Part shown: positions 8,467 to 17,442 of the stretch, one piece after another
How positions within the stretch are numbered: the first letter of the stretch is position 1
Layout: every line of letters begins with the position of its first letter
The notes under the pieces: generated by a model
What the model was told of the DNA's origin: nothing
Databases searched by the model: none
Seen by the model: only the letters and a program-made list of their open reading frames with translations
NCBI GenBank assembly: GCA_934700895.1
Contig: CAKUXV010000001.1
Location: 248,001 to 312,000, forward strand
DNA: 64,000 nucleotides
Direction: 5' to 3'
Source: an uncultured Bacilli bacterium
Lineage (GTDB): Bacteria; Bacillota_I; Bacilli_A; RFN20; CAG-826
Made by a program: the position numbers and the translations under genes

Positions 8467-9038
8467 CATGGATGACGTCCGAAACAGGCTGGGCACCGCC
8501 TCGAAAATCAAGCCCCTATCCTTCCATAATTTCATTCTTCTAAGGAGAATAGGACGACGGATAACCATTGATTTTCCGCTTCCTTTATGAAAATAAGGGA
8601 TATGTGTTGGCGGAGCAGTAGGTATACGCAGCATGAGAAACAAGTATTTGTCGAATCTCAAAAACTCTACGGGACTTGTTCACCTCTTCGTAATGAAATC
8701 CGAAGCAAGAGGCAGACGATCCATCTACAACTCTTCCACAAGCTTTAAAAGATTTCAATTCAGTTCAATGTAGTGCCTAAATCGTGTCTAACATTAGATT
8801 CCTTAAACCGATCATCCTTGTTGATGTAAGGGGACGGAATCTTTTTTAATTCGTATCGAGGAAATTGACCTGAATTTGCATGTGTTAGCAGCAAATCATC
8901 CGCGTGACTAATGGAAGGGGGTCCGTGCTGAATGGCAGGATAGAAAACCATGCTTTAAAGGGCCTAAAAAAATACAAAAACAGTACCCTTAAACGCCATT
9001 TAACGTTCTTCAAATAAGGACTTTTTATGAACGATTCG
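8467..9038. other. Long gene-poor spacer, probably decayed sequence
   Basis: About 570 bp between a terminator and the end of the DUF4886 gene. Only short open frames occur: 46 codons from 8634 on plus and 63 codons at 8760-8951 on minus. Neither has a convincing ribosome site nor a family I recognise. Codon structure is poor and both strands carry many stops. In a window where genes normally abut, this looks like the remnant of one or more lost genes. No tRNA, repeat or hairpin beyond the terminator was seen. Confidence 0.5.
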
Positions 9039-9869
9039 CTATTTTGGGTCTTTGAAATTTGTAACTTGAAAGGGATTTGCCAAAGCGTTTTTCACGCTTT
9101 CTTTGGCTATGCGGATTTCTCGTTCTGATAACGCTTCGGGGACAAAAGAAATATCGGCAGGATCAAGACCGGTTAAGGTGCAGATGCAGGTTAATCCTAC
9201 GATGTATCTCCCTAACCCGTAGGTCATGTGGTCGAAATTATCTCGAGTGAGGCGACCCCCAAGATAAGAAGTGCGTGCATTTTGAACGGCCGTGCCGTTA
9301 GGAATAATCAACTCGATATCTTTATTTGGCAAAACACGGGTCTTAACCGCGTTTAGAATGCTTTGATACATGGTGTTTTGGTCCCGCCCATAGTTTTCAA
9401 ACCCAGGGTTTAAACTTTTCTGCGCATAGGCCCAGGTCATGTTAAAGGCGTAACGAACATGGGGGTTGGTCGCGCGCTTCTTTACGTAATCGATTAATAA
9501 GGGGAGACGGGCATAACGTTCTGCGAGTCCGCTATCTCTAGACCCTTGTTGAAAGATAATCCAGTCCCAATCCGCATAGAAAAGCCCTTCGTCGATTTTT
9601 CGATTGCCTTCTTCCCCTTCCACGGAGGAAATGATTTGGCCATGGCTATCAGAATGACGGAAGACGTAGGGAGAGGAATCTCCATTCAAAAAGTTTAAAT
9701 GTTCCTCAATCGTGCAACCCCCACGATAGAGGTTAGCGACTAATACGTTTTCTAATCCTGCGGAAGTGGCGATTTGCCATGCCCATTGGATGGTGTCGTC
9801 GGAATAGCTGTTGCCGATAAAAAGGACTTTCAAACTTTGGGGCTTGCCTGCTGAATTGACTGAATCCAT
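9039..9869 (-). CDS. SGNH-hydrolase-like protein, DUF4886 family
   Basis: 276 residues without signal peptide or membrane segment. The N-terminal block KVLFIGNSYSDDTIQW carries the GNS motif that holds the nucleophilic serine in SGNH/DUF4886 proteins; the C-terminal DNFDHMTYGLGRY supplies the Asp/His block. The family is thought to hydrolyse esters, possibly on carbohydrates; the substrate is unknown. The start is fixed by AAAGGAGATTCGT before the ATG. It stands alone, divergent from the zinc importer. Confidence 0.75.
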   Translation of the reverse strand: MDSVNSAGKPQSLKVLFIGNSYSDDTIQWAWQIATSAGLENVLVANLYRGGCTIEEHLNFLNGDSSPYVFRHSDSHGQIISSVEGEEGNRKIDEGLFYADWDWIIFQQGSRDSGLAERYARLPLLIDYVKKRATNPHVRYAFNMTWAYAQKSLNPGFENYGRDQNTMYQSILNAVKTRVLPNKDIELIIPNGTAVQNARTSYLGGRLTRDNFDHMTYGLGRYIVGLTCICTLTGLDPADISFVPEALSEREIRIAKESVKNALANPFQVTNFKDPK

Positions 9870-9977
9870 ACGAATCTCCTTTCATGGGATTTCTAGATAT
9901 CTATTACGTTAGATTCCGAATGGGCAAACCGCAATCCCTCTTACCTCTAAAAACAAGCTTTGGAAATAAAAAGGTTC

Positions 9978-10005
9978 GAGACCGCGACAAGTCCTTATAG
10001 GTCTC
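9978..10005. other. Inverted repeat before the zinc-importer operator
   Basis: GAGACC (9978-9983) pairs with GGTCTC (10000-10005), and a T-rich stretch follows on plus. It resembles a weak intrinsic terminator, but no plus-strand gene precedes it within 1.5 kb. It may be a remnant or part of the leader. Confidence 0.3.
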
Positions 10006-10019
10006 CCCTCTTTTTCAAT

Positions 10020-10035
10020 ATGAAAATATTTTCAT
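10020..10035. promoter_or_regulatory. 16-bp perfect palindrome, putative metalloregulator operator
   Basis: ATGAAAATATTTTCAT is its own reverse complement and lies 52 nt before the start of the zinc-binding lipoprotein gene. Its A/T-rich palindromic form resembles Fur/Zur-type boxes, so repression under zinc sufficiency is a reasonable inference. No regulator gene is adjacent. Confidence 0.5.
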
Positions 10036-10086
10036 TAGTATTTTCTTTTTTCTTGGCGTAGCCTAGACCAACGTAAGGAGGAACCG

Positions 10087-10947
10087 ATGAAAAAGAAGTG
10101 CTTAACTCTAATGGGATTATTGCTCCCTTTGACGGGGTGTTCCTCCGCGGACATAGTTCCCAACGCATTGTATGCATCCGTTTATCCTGCCTACGTTTTA
10201 GCCAAAGAAGTGGTGCAGGATTTAATGCCTTTGAAAATGCTAGCCTCTTTCGGAACGGAGCCTCATGACTATGAACCCAGCGTCCGTCATATTATTGGGT
10301 TAACCGAATGCAAAGGCTTATTGCTTCAGGGGAACTCCCTGGAACCTTGGGCCGACTCCCTTCCCAAAGAAGTGAAAGAAAAAACTTTTGACGTTTCGAA
10401 AGATATCAAAACGATGAAGGTGGATGGGGTTATAGACCCCCATGTTTGGCTGTCGCCGAAAAACGCGAAGATTGAGTTGACTAATATTTTGGATTCCCTT
10501 ATCCAAATCGATCCTGCTCACCAGGAAGACTATGAAGAAAACGCCAGGATTGCCATCAAGAAAATGGAGGAATTGGATAAGCGGTATGTTTCCGAACTCC
10601 AAGGGATGTCCCGCCCCTATTTGGTTGTATCCCACGCTTCCTTTGGTTATCTTTGTCGCGATTATGGATTAGAACAAATCTATGTTTCAGGACTCTCCCC
10701 CGACCAAGAACCAACTGCGAAGGGATTAGAACGAATCATCGAAGAAGTTCGTCTCCATCAAATTACGACGATTTTCTACGAAGAATATGTTTCTCCCTCC
10801 ATCGCGAAAAAAATCGCCGAGGAAACCGGATGCAAAACCGAAGTGCTTTCTTCTTTAGAAACGATTGAAGAAAGCGAAGACGAGAACCAAACCTATTTCT
10901 CGCTGATGGAAGAGAACTTAACTAGAATCAAGGAGGCCCTACAATGA
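10087..10947 (+). CDS. znuA: Zinc ABC transporter substrate-binding lipoprotein
   Basis: 286 residues with a lipoprotein signal (LTGC, lipidated C18). It belongs to cluster A-I metal-binding proteins. Likely metal ligands are H60 (EPHDYEP), H119 (DPHVW), H183 (VSHASFGYL) and E258 near the C-terminus. A histidine at the third position favours zinc over manganese, where PsaA-type proteins have Glu. The His-rich loop of Gram-negative ZnuA is absent. It has a strong AAGGAGG site and overlaps the ATPase gene by 4 nt. It delivers metal to the permease on the outer face of the membrane. Confidence 0.9.
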   Translation: MKKKCLTLMGLLLPLTGCSSADIVPNALYASVYPAYVLAKEVVQDLMPLKMLASFGTEPHDYEPSVRHIIGLTECKGLLLQGNSLEPWADSLPKEVKEKTFDVSKDIKTMKVDGVIDPHVWLSPKNAKIELTNILDSLIQIDPAHQEDYEENARIAIKKMEELDKRYVSELQGMSRPYLVVSHASFGYLCRDYGLEQIYVSGLSPDQEPTAKGLERIIEEVRLHQITTIFYEEYVSPSIAKKIAEETGCKTEVLSSLETIEESEDENQTYFSLMEENLTRIKEALQ

Positions 10948-11603
10948 TTAAAATGGAGCACGTGGGATTCCACTATGAAGGGACGGAAATCCTTCATGAT
11001 GTGAACTTTGCCATGAACGATGGGGAATTCGTTGGAATCCTTGGACCTAACGGTGGGGGCAAGAGCACCTTCCTCCGTTTGGCTTTGGGTTTATTAAAGC
11101 CGATTAACGGAACCATCCAAACCCAAGAAAAACGGATTTCCTACATCGCTCAAACAACCTCGATTTCCGATGCCTCTTTTCCCGCCAGCGTAGAAGAAGT
11201 GGTCTCGCTGGGGTTAGTCGGCCCTCGCCTAGGCTGGAACTACAAAGAAAACAAAAAGAAGGTTAACGGCACCTTAGAAGAATGGGGCCTTACTCCCTTT
11301 AGAAAACGTCTCGTCAATGAGCTAAGCGGAGGCCAACTTCAGCGTGTTAAAATCGCCAAAGCCGTGATTGGAGATCCTTCGTTGCTTGTTTTGGACGAAC
11401 CCGATGCCGGGATGGACGATGAAAGCCATCACGCCTTGCTAACGATGATCCAAAAACAAAAAGCACGGGGGACGTCCATCCTTTTTGTAAGTCATCACCC
11501 CGAGGATTTGCATGAGGCCGATCACGTTTATTTTATTGAACAAGGTTCTCTGATTGATTATGCGGAAGAACTAGAAAGGGGGCATCATCATGCTAGCTTA
11601 TAG
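10944..11603 (+). CDS. znuC: Zinc ABC transporter ATP-binding protein
   Basis: 219 residues with Walker A GPNGGGKST (about 33-41), signature LSGGQLQRVKIAKA, Walker B LLVLDEPDAGMD and a switch histidine in FVSHHPEDLH. It hydrolyses ATP to drive metal import through the downstream permease. It overlaps the lipoprotein gene by 4 nt and the permease gene by 14 nt, so the three products are coupled. Confidence 0.93.
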   Translation: MIKMEHVGFHYEGTEILHDVNFAMNDGEFVGILGPNGGGKSTFLRLALGLLKPINGTIQTQEKRISYIAQTTSISDASFPASVEEVVSLGLVGPRLGWNYKENKKKVNGTLEEWGLTPFRKRLVNELSGGQLQRVKIAKAVIGDPSLLVLDEPDAGMDDESHHALLTMIQKQKARGTSILFVSHHPEDLHEADHVYFIEQGSLIDYAEELERGHHHASL

Positions 11604-12411
11604 ATTCATGCGCGTTGCTTTAGTAGCCTGCGTGCTTCTAGGTATAACGTTGCCGTTGCTTGGCAATACCGCTGTTTTCAAACGCCTTTCTTCGAGCGGG
11701 GATGCTTTGGCTCATTCTTCCCTGGCTGGGGTGGCGATTGGTTTGGCTGCTGGGCTTAGCCCCTTATGGATTTCGATCCTTTGCTGCATTGTTTCTTTCT
11801 TCCTCATTGAGTTTTTGCGAAAGAGATTCAATAAATATGCCGAAATGGGGGTGGCCGTCGTTCTTTCCGCCGCGGTAGGAATCGCTGGCATCCTCTCTTC
11901 CTATTCTTCTGCCTCCAATTTTGATGCTTATTTATTCGGCTCGTTGCTATTAATTTCGGATACCGAACTTTACTGCATGGTCGCCTTGGCCATTGTCGTC
12001 GCGGCTTTCTCCCTTTTATTCTTCCGACAAGGCTTTGCTTCGATTTATTCTCTTGATGAAGCCAAGGTTTCTAAAATCAAAACGGGCTGGTTAACGTTTG
12101 GACAGGATTTATTGCTTTCTATCGCCGTAGCGATCGGAGCCAAAATCGTAGGAAGTTTGGTTGTCTCTTCTTTGCTGGTATTGCCCGCGGCGATTGCTCT
12201 TCAATTCAAAAAAGGATATCGCTTTACGATGATTGCTTCCCTTATCGCCTCGTTAATTTCGATGATTGGCGGTCTTGTTCTTGCTTATTATTGCGATTAT
12301 AAACCGGGCGCGACGATTGTTTGCTTTGCGGTTGCCATCCTAATTCTAGTCATGGTAATCAAAGGGATTGTTCTTTTGTGCCGCCGTCTTCGATATAAAA
12401 AAGCAGCCTAG
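11590..12411 (+). CDS. znuB: Zinc ABC transporter permease
   Basis: 273 residues, about seven to eight membrane helices, ABC-3/ZnuB family; the conserved GDALAHSSLAGVAIG segment is at about residues 36-50. It forms the membrane channel of the importer. The start overlaps znuC by 14 nt. The C-terminus ends in a basic RRLRYKKAA tail. plsX converges 28 nt downstream. Confidence 0.92.
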   Translation: MLAYRFMRVALVACVLLGITLPLLGNTAVFKRLSSSGDALAHSSLAGVAIGLAAGLSPLWISILCCIVSFFLIEFLRKRFNKYAEMGVAVVLSAAVGIAGILSSYSSASNFDAYLFGSLLLISDTELYCMVALAIVVAAFSLLFFRQGFASIYSLDEAKVSKIKTGWLTFGQDLLLSIAVAIGAKIVGSLVVSSLLVLPAAIALQFKKGYRFTMIASLIASLISMIGGLVLAYYCDYKPGATIVCFAVAILILVMVIKGIVLLCRRLRYKKAA

Positions 12412-12438
12412 TTCACCAACCAGACCGCTTAAGTTTGC

Positions 12439-13449
12439 TTATTCTGCTTGAGAGGCAATCGCGTCAGAGATTTTGCCGAGCAAATTCTCATCCGCGTATC
12501 TCGCGGTTTCTAGAATCCCGGAGAACAAGGTGTCCTTATCGGCTTTGCCGTGGCATTTCACGATGAGCTGGCGGCATCCAAGTAACGGAGCGCAGGCGTT
12601 AGAAGCCATGGCAAAAGGTTTCTTGGCTTCCTTAATTCCTTTGAGTTGGAACAAAACGCCAAACTTGGAGAAGATGTTACGCTTTAAAGCCGCGGTGAAG
12701 AGACCTTTAACAAAATAGGCTCCTCCCTCAGTGGCTTTTAAGAAGACGTTGCCGGCAAATCCGTCTGCGATTACGATGTCACAGATGCCATCTAGCACCT
12801 TGTCTCCTTCCACGTTTCCAATGAAGTTCAAGGATGGGATTGCTTTTAATTTCGCGTATACGTCCTTCGTCAATTCGTTTCCCTTGCCTTCTTCCATGCC
12901 AACGCTTAAGAGCCCAATGCGTGGGGAAGCGATGCCTAAAACCTTGGCATAAGCATCCGCCATCAAGGCAAACTGGACGAGGTATTCCGGCTTCGAATCC
13001 ATGTTGGCTCCCGCATCCACAAGACGTACCATTTGGCCATTCACTTTGGTGGGGAGCGTCGCGATTAAAGCCGGGCGTTTGACTCCATCAAGACGTTTGG
13101 CTTTGAAGATGCCACCCGTTAAAAGCGCGCCGGTAGGCCCACTAGATACCATGCCGTCGATATCGTCGCGTTTAGCGATTTGATCAAAGGCAACCGCGAG
13201 GGAACTATTTGGTTTGGTTTGAAGGAAGGTTGCGGGATGGTCTTCGTTGGTCACGACGTCTTGAGCATCTACGATTTCAACGCGATTTAAATTCCATTTT
13301 TCCTTTTTCGCATAGGCTTCGATGATTTCTTTTTTGCCCACCAAAACGAAGGAAAGTTCTTTGGAAGCATTATAAGCTTGGGAAACGGCCGCTAGCGGGG
13401 CCTCGGGGGCGTTATCGCCACCCATAATATCAACGATGATTTTTCTCAT
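12439..13449 (-). CDS. plsX: Phosphate acyltransferase PlsX
   Basis: 336 residues, full length; the N-terminal signature IIVDIMGGDNAPEAP and the core GPTGALLTGGIFKAKRL are clear. PlsX makes acyl-phosphate from acyl-ACP for phospholipid synthesis via PlsY at the membrane. It is monocistronic here, without the usual fapR/fabD/acpP neighbours. There is no Shine-Dalgarno; a TACAAT box ends 7 nt before the ATG, pointing to a leaderless mRNA. Confidence 0.95.
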   Translation of the reverse strand: MRKIIVDIMGGDNAPEAPLAAVSQAYNASKELSFVLVGKKEIIEAYAKKEKWNLNRVEIVDAQDVVTNEDHPATFLQTKPNSSLAVAFDQIAKRDDIDGMVSSGPTGALLTGGIFKAKRLDGVKRPALIATLPTKVNGQMVRLVDAGANMDSKPEYLVQFALMADAYAKVLGIASPRIGLLSVGMEEGKGNELTKDVYAKLKAIPSLNFIGNVEGDKVLDGICDIVIADGFAGNVFLKATEGGAYFVKGLFTAALKRNIFSKFGVLFQLKGIKEAKKPFAMASNACAPLLGCRQLIVKCHGKADKDTLFSGILETARYADENLLGKISDAIASQAE

Positions 13450-13455
13450 GAGGCT

Positions 13456-13461
13456 TATTGT
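13456..13461 (-). promoter_or_regulatory. -10 box of plsX, leaderless configuration
   Basis: TACAAT on minus, 7 nt (AAGCCTC) before the ATG, so transcription should start at or next to the start codon. No Shine-Dalgarno is present. Confidence 0.6.
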
Positions 13462-13544
13462 AACCGCCTAGAGGGGGTGGTGTCCAATTTGAAAAGGGCT
13501 TGTCATGGGATAAAACGGCCCCATCTACCTTCTTTTTTTGGTTT

Positions 13545-13553
13545 TGCTATAAT
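13545..13553 (+). promoter_or_regulatory. Extended -10 promoter of the 13.6 kb membrane protein
   Basis: TG-C-TATAAT, ending 13 nt before the ATG at 13567. The leader would be only about six nt long and contains no ribosome site. Confidence 0.6.
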
Positions 13554-13566
13554 ATGGCAAGTCCTT

Positions 13567-14274
13567 ATGAAGATTGAATCCCTTAATCGTCGGGCCAAAA
13601 TCATTACAATCGCCTTTCTTTGCTTCTATGATACCCTCTTCCTTTTGTGCGGAATTTGCATTTTGGCCGTGAATCAAACAGCACTTCGCTTCATTTACGG
13701 TTCGGGCATTATCCTGTTATGGCTAGGGATTTCCTTCTATCTCCTGCTCATGCTTGTTGGCTCCAAAAAGGAAGACCCTCTCAAAAAGGGCAAATACGAA
13801 TGCCTCGCTCGGTTCCTGTTTTTCGGTTCCTTTGTCCTTTTCGGCGTTTTGATTCTTTGGATGGAACGTTATTTGGATTCCTCCTTCATCAAAATGGATT
13901 TTTCCGAAGAAAATACTTCTGCGAATTCGACTTATTTCTTCTTGGGTCTGATTGCTGGAGTCTTTGGAATCGTGACCCGTTTGCTTAAAGGGAGCCGTAA
14001 TCCAGAAACTTATGGCAACCACCGTAATGTCACCCTTCGCACCATTCCTTTGCTCATCGTTTGGGCCCTTGTCTTCCTTGCTTTCCTCTTTGGACAGATT
14101 TATTGCATGGCCTGGACTTCCTCCGTTGGGTATTTATGGATCCCCTCCCTTTTGATGTTTGCCACGATTTTATTCGATTACCTCACGTATTCTAAAAACA
14201 TCAATCGGGCCTACTTTGTCGCGCCGTTCTTCGCCATCCTTCTTTCCTTTGCTTTGCTTGGCCTATTTTTCTAA
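13567..14274 (+). CDS. Unrecognised membrane protein, about six helices
   Basis: 235 residues from the ATG at 13567; the longer in-frame start at 13477 would place the TATAAT promoter inside the gene. Hydrophobic segments appear at about 10-37, 42-60, 78-100, 120-140, 160-185 and 190-230. Charged linkers lie between, including a KKEDPLKKGKYE loop. I recognise no family. It lies between plsX (divergent) and the zinc-ribbon/Sel1 gene, and may be transcribed with the latter, although that gene has its own promoter-like box. Confidence 0.7.
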   Translation: MKIESLNRRAKIITIAFLCFYDTLFLLCGICILAVNQTALRFIYGSGIILLWLGISFYLLLMLVGSKKEDPLKKGKYECLARFLFFGSFVLFGVLILWMERYLDSSFIKMDFSEENTSANSTYFFLGLIAGVFGIVTRLLKGSRNPETYGNHRNVTLRTIPLLIVWALVFLAFLFGQIYCMAWTSSVGYLWIPSLLMFATILFDYLTYSKNINRAYFVAPFFAILLSFALLGLFF

Positions 14275-14292
14275 CGAAAAAAGATAGAGTTG

Positions 14293-14301
14293 TGGTAGTA
14301 T
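14293..14301 (+). promoter_or_regulatory. Extended -10 box before the Sel1 gene
   Basis: TG-G-TAGTAT ends 8 nt (CTACGGGC) before the ATG at 14310, with no Shine-Dalgarno: leaderless or nearly so. Confidence 0.5.
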
Positions 14302-14309
14302 CTACGGGC

Positions 14310-15704
14310 ATGAAAAAAGAACCATTGTCCACTCAGCAAATTGACGAATACCTCGCTCATTCCGCAAATAACGGAACCGAAATCCTTCGTTCCCGCCAGG
14401 CGGGGTGCTTTTTTTGCGAAAGTCTTTTCTCGGCGAAAGAAATTCACGACTGGGATAACGAATCCAATTCCTTGACGGCTGTATGTCCAAGATGCGGCAT
14501 GCATAGCGTCGTCGGCGATGCCTCTGGGCTCCCTCTCGACGAAGAAATCCTCCACGAAGTTCGCCAAGCACGCTTCACCGATGATTACATTGCCCTCCAT
14601 TCGGATATTGCCTCCCGTTATTGCCAAAATTATCTTAACGGCTTGGTTTGCCATAATCCGATGAATGAAGAGCTCTTTGTCCGTTATTGCGATATTTTGG
14701 CCGATCTCCATCACCAAGGATCCGCGTTGATTCTTGGGAATTTCTATGAAATCGGTGGCGAATTTACCGCGCCTGACCTTGCCAAAGCCCTTCGTTATTA
14801 TCGCCGTCCCGAACTCCATACGAATCCCGATGCTCTTGTGGGGATCGGGCGAATCATGCAACGTTGGTTTGGGGAGAATAAGCACGACATGCTTGCTTAT
14901 GAATATTATTCCCAAGCCGCGGCGTTAGGATCCTATGCCGGCGTTTACCAAGTTGCCCAATGCTATTTCAATGGATGCGGGGTGAAAAAAGACCCAGAGA
15001 TGGGTTTTGCCATGCTTCAATCCGCTTATGCTGACGTGTTCCAATCGTTTACCACCTCGCAAAACAATGTGGATGATTTCGTGAATTATTCCTTGCGCCT
15101 AGGAGAATGCTACCAAAAGGGAATCGCGGTCAAGAAAGACCCTATGGCCGCCCTTCGCTATAACCTTTTCGCGGAATATGGATGCTCCACCCAAAATGGC
15201 TTTGCTCCTGATATTGAGGAGAATGTCGCCATCCGCAAAAAGATTTCCCGACGCATTCATATGCTTGCCAAATCTTTCTCCTACACCAAGGGGGAGCCTG
15301 TTTACGATCAAGATAGTTTCTATGATTCTTTCTGCGATTCCCCCGCTCCCGCCCTACCTAAATTCTTTACTCTGAAATCTTGGGACCCCACAACGGGGAT
15401 TTTACGTTTCATCGTTCGTTATATGCTTCCTCCTCTCATCGTGGATTTGGCGAATCTTTATTGCGGCCTCGCCGGAGAAGAAATCGAATGGGAATTCCAT
15501 GACATCGTCGAATTCCGCATGGCGGGCCAGCAGGATACGATTTTTGATCGCATCGTGAGTCCTGATGACAATTCGTGGTCATTTGAGCACGTTTCCTCCT
15601 CTGGCCAGGGACAAGAATCCATTTATTTAAGATTCCGTCCTAAAGACGACGAAGAGGAAGATGGCATTCTAGAGGAGAAGTTCTCCAATGAAAAAAACAA
15701 ATAA
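14310..15704 (+). CDS. Zinc-ribbon protein with Sel1-like repeats
   Basis: 464 residues from the ATG at 14310. The N-terminus carries two CxxC pairs (CFFC near residue 27 and CPRC near 53) in a zinc-ribbon context resembling small bacterial proteins with a C-x-x-C...CPxCG-x-x-SV pattern. The centre has Sel1/TPR-like units (AYEYYSQAAALGSYAGVYQVAQ; LRLGECYQKGIAVKKDPMAALRY). The C-terminal 120 residues are unassigned and end acidic. It is cytosolic and probably a protein-interaction scaffold. It overlaps the ABC exporter gene by 17 nt, suggesting a linked role. Confidence 0.65.
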   Translation: MKKEPLSTQQIDEYLAHSANNGTEILRSRQAGCFFCESLFSAKEIHDWDNESNSLTAVCPRCGMHSVVGDASGLPLDEEILHEVRQARFTDDYIALHSDIASRYCQNYLNGLVCHNPMNEELFVRYCDILADLHHQGSALILGNFYEIGGEFTAPDLAKALRYYRRPELHTNPDALVGIGRIMQRWFGENKHDMLAYEYYSQAAALGSYAGVYQVAQCYFNGCGVKKDPEMGFAMLQSAYADVFQSFTTSQNNVDDFVNYSLRLGECYQKGIAVKKDPMAALRYNLFAEYGCSTQNGFAPDIEENVAIRKKISRRIHMLAKSFSYTKGEPVYDQDSFYDSFCDSPAPALPKFFTLKSWDPTTGILRFIVRYMLPPLIVDLANLYCGLAGEEIEWEFHDIVEFRMAGQQDTIFDRIVSPDDNSWSFEHVSSSGQGQESIYLRFRPKDDEEEDGILEEKFSNEKNK

Positions 15705-17442
15705 AACGGCGTTAACCTTTTTGAAGCCCTACCGCATTCGGGTTCTTTTGGCTCCTTTGCTCAAAATTGTCGAATGCATCACTGAACTCGCCGTGCCCTT
15801 TATCGTTCGTAATGTTATTGACCAAGGCCTAACGGAGCCTTCGATTGGCGAAGCTTACGGCAGCCATTACGGGGATACTAAATATATTTTGGGATTAACC
15901 TCCCTGATTTTCGTTTTCGCCATCGTAGGATTTGGCTGCACGATGATTACTCAGTATTTAGCATCTCGCGTTTCCAGCGAATACGCCTATACCTTGAAGA
16001 AAGAACTCTACGATCATTTGGCCCACGCCTCCTCCAAGCAGGTGGAAAATTACGGCAAAGGGAAAGCGCTCAATTTATTGACCAATGACTCTTTTTCCAT
16101 GCAAAACGGCGTCCAGCTATTCATGCGCTTGATGGTCCGTGCCCCCTTCTTGGTTTTAGGCTCGGTCGCCGCGGCATTCTTCATTAATGTCTACGCTGGT
16201 TTAGCCGTATTGGGCGGCTTAAGCCTCTGTGCCTTAACCATTTTCATTGTCATGAAATTGACCCCCAAGGAATATAGCGCCCTCCAAAAAGAACTGGACC
16301 GTGTATCGACATTGGGGGATGATGCGATTGTAGGAGGACGCGTGGTCCGCGCTTTCAACAAGCAGGAAGATGAAATCGCCTCCTTCCAAAAAGAATCGGA
16401 AAAATATCGGAAGCAGGCCCTTCGCATCCAAAAGATGAATTCCTTCATCAATCCTTTGACTTTCGGGTTCGTAAACGCCGCTATCGTTTTAATCCTTTAT
16501 TTTGGTTCCTTCAAAATCGAATTAACGGGGTTATCCGTGGGTTCTATCGTGGCTCTCGTCTCCTTCTTAACTCAATCCCTTACCGCACTCATTCAATTTA
16601 CGCGCCTTGTTACTTCGATTTCAAAAGCATTGGCCTCGAAGAGACGCATCGACGCCTTCTTTGCCTTAACTCCCGATATCGTCGATGGCCCCTTGAAGGA
16701 AAAGAACGAGGCAAAAACCCTCTTCCGTTTTGAAGACGTCCGTTTGTCCTTCGGCGGGGAAAACGATGCCCTGTCTCACATTCATTTCGAGCTTCGCCCT
16801 GGAGAAACGATTGGCATCATCGGGGGCACTGGAAGCGGAAAGTCCACGATTTTATCCCTCTGCAACCGTTTCTTGGACGCGAGCGGGGGACAAGTCTATT
16901 TTCAAGAGGAGCCCATCCAAAAATGGAACCTGCATGCTTTGCGCGATCAAATCGCATTGGTCTCTCAAAAACCGCAAATTTTCCAAGGGACGATTCGCGA
17001 TAATTTGCTGCTAGGGAATCCTGACGCCAGCGAAGAAGAAATCAACGCGGCGATTCAAGATTCTTTGTGCTCGGAGTATTTCTGCCATTATAAAGACGGC
17101 TTGAACCATCCAATCGAAGAGGGCGGTGCCAATTTAAGTGGTGGCCAAAAACAGCGTTTGCTCATTGGGCGCGCCCTGTTATCCAAACGTCCTATTTTGA
17201 TGCTAGATGATTCCACGAGTGCTCTTGATTATAAGAGCGATTTGCTTGTTCGCGAAAACATCAAAAAGAGAGGGGGGCTCTCCGTTATTTTGGTTAGCCA
17301 AAGGGCGACCTCCATTCAAAATTGCGACCGCATTTATGTCTTGGATAAAGGCCATATCGTGGGAGTGGGAAAGCATGAGGAACTATTAACTTCCTGCCCC
17401 GTTTACTCTGAAATCTATCATGCGCAGGTGGATGCCCAATGA
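15688..17442 (+). CDS. ABC exporter half-transporter, subunit 1
   Basis: 584 residues: six-helix exporter domain (about 1-310) and ATPase domain (about 350-584). Walker A is GGTGSGKST near 380 and the signature is the canonical LSGGQKQR. Walker B is LMLDDST, with Asp where the catalytic Glu should be. This is the pattern of the degenerate-site partner in heterodimeric exporters of the TM287/288 and BmrCD type. It overlaps the Sel1-repeat gene by 17 nt and subunit 2 by 4 nt. The substrate is unknown: drug, lipid or peptide. Confidence 0.88.
   Translation: MKKTNKTALTFLKPYRIRVLLAPLLKIVECITELAVPFIVRNVIDQGLTEPSIGEAYGSHYGDTKYILGLTSLIFVFAIVGFGCTMITQYLASRVSSEYAYTLKKELYDHLAHASSKQVENYGKGKALNLLTNDSFSMQNGVQLFMRLMVRAPFLVLGSVAAAFFINVYAGLAVLGGLSLCALTIFIVMKLTPKEYSALQKELDRVSTLGDDAIVGGRVVRAFNKQEDEIASFQKESEKYRKQALRIQKMNSFINPLTFGFVNAAIVLILYFGSFKIELTGLSVGSIVALVSFLTQSLTALIQFTRLVTSISKALASKRRIDAFFALTPDIVDGPLKEKNEAKTLFRFEDVRLSFGGENDALSHIHFELRPGETIGIIGGTGSGKSTILSLCNRFLDASGGQVYFQEEPIQKWNLHALRDQIALVSQKPQIFQGTIRDNLLLGNPDASEEEINAAIQDSLCSEYFCHYKDGLNHPIEEGGANLSGGQKQRLLIGRALLSKRPILMLDDSTSALDYKSDLLVRENIKKRGGLSVILVSQRATSIQNCDRIYVLDKGHIVGVGKHEELLTSCPVYSEIYHAQVDAQ

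Noticed and set aside
8365..8661. 98-codon minus-strand frame
   Set aside because: Its C-terminal part is the complement of tRNA-Ser(GCU) and the terminator; not coding.
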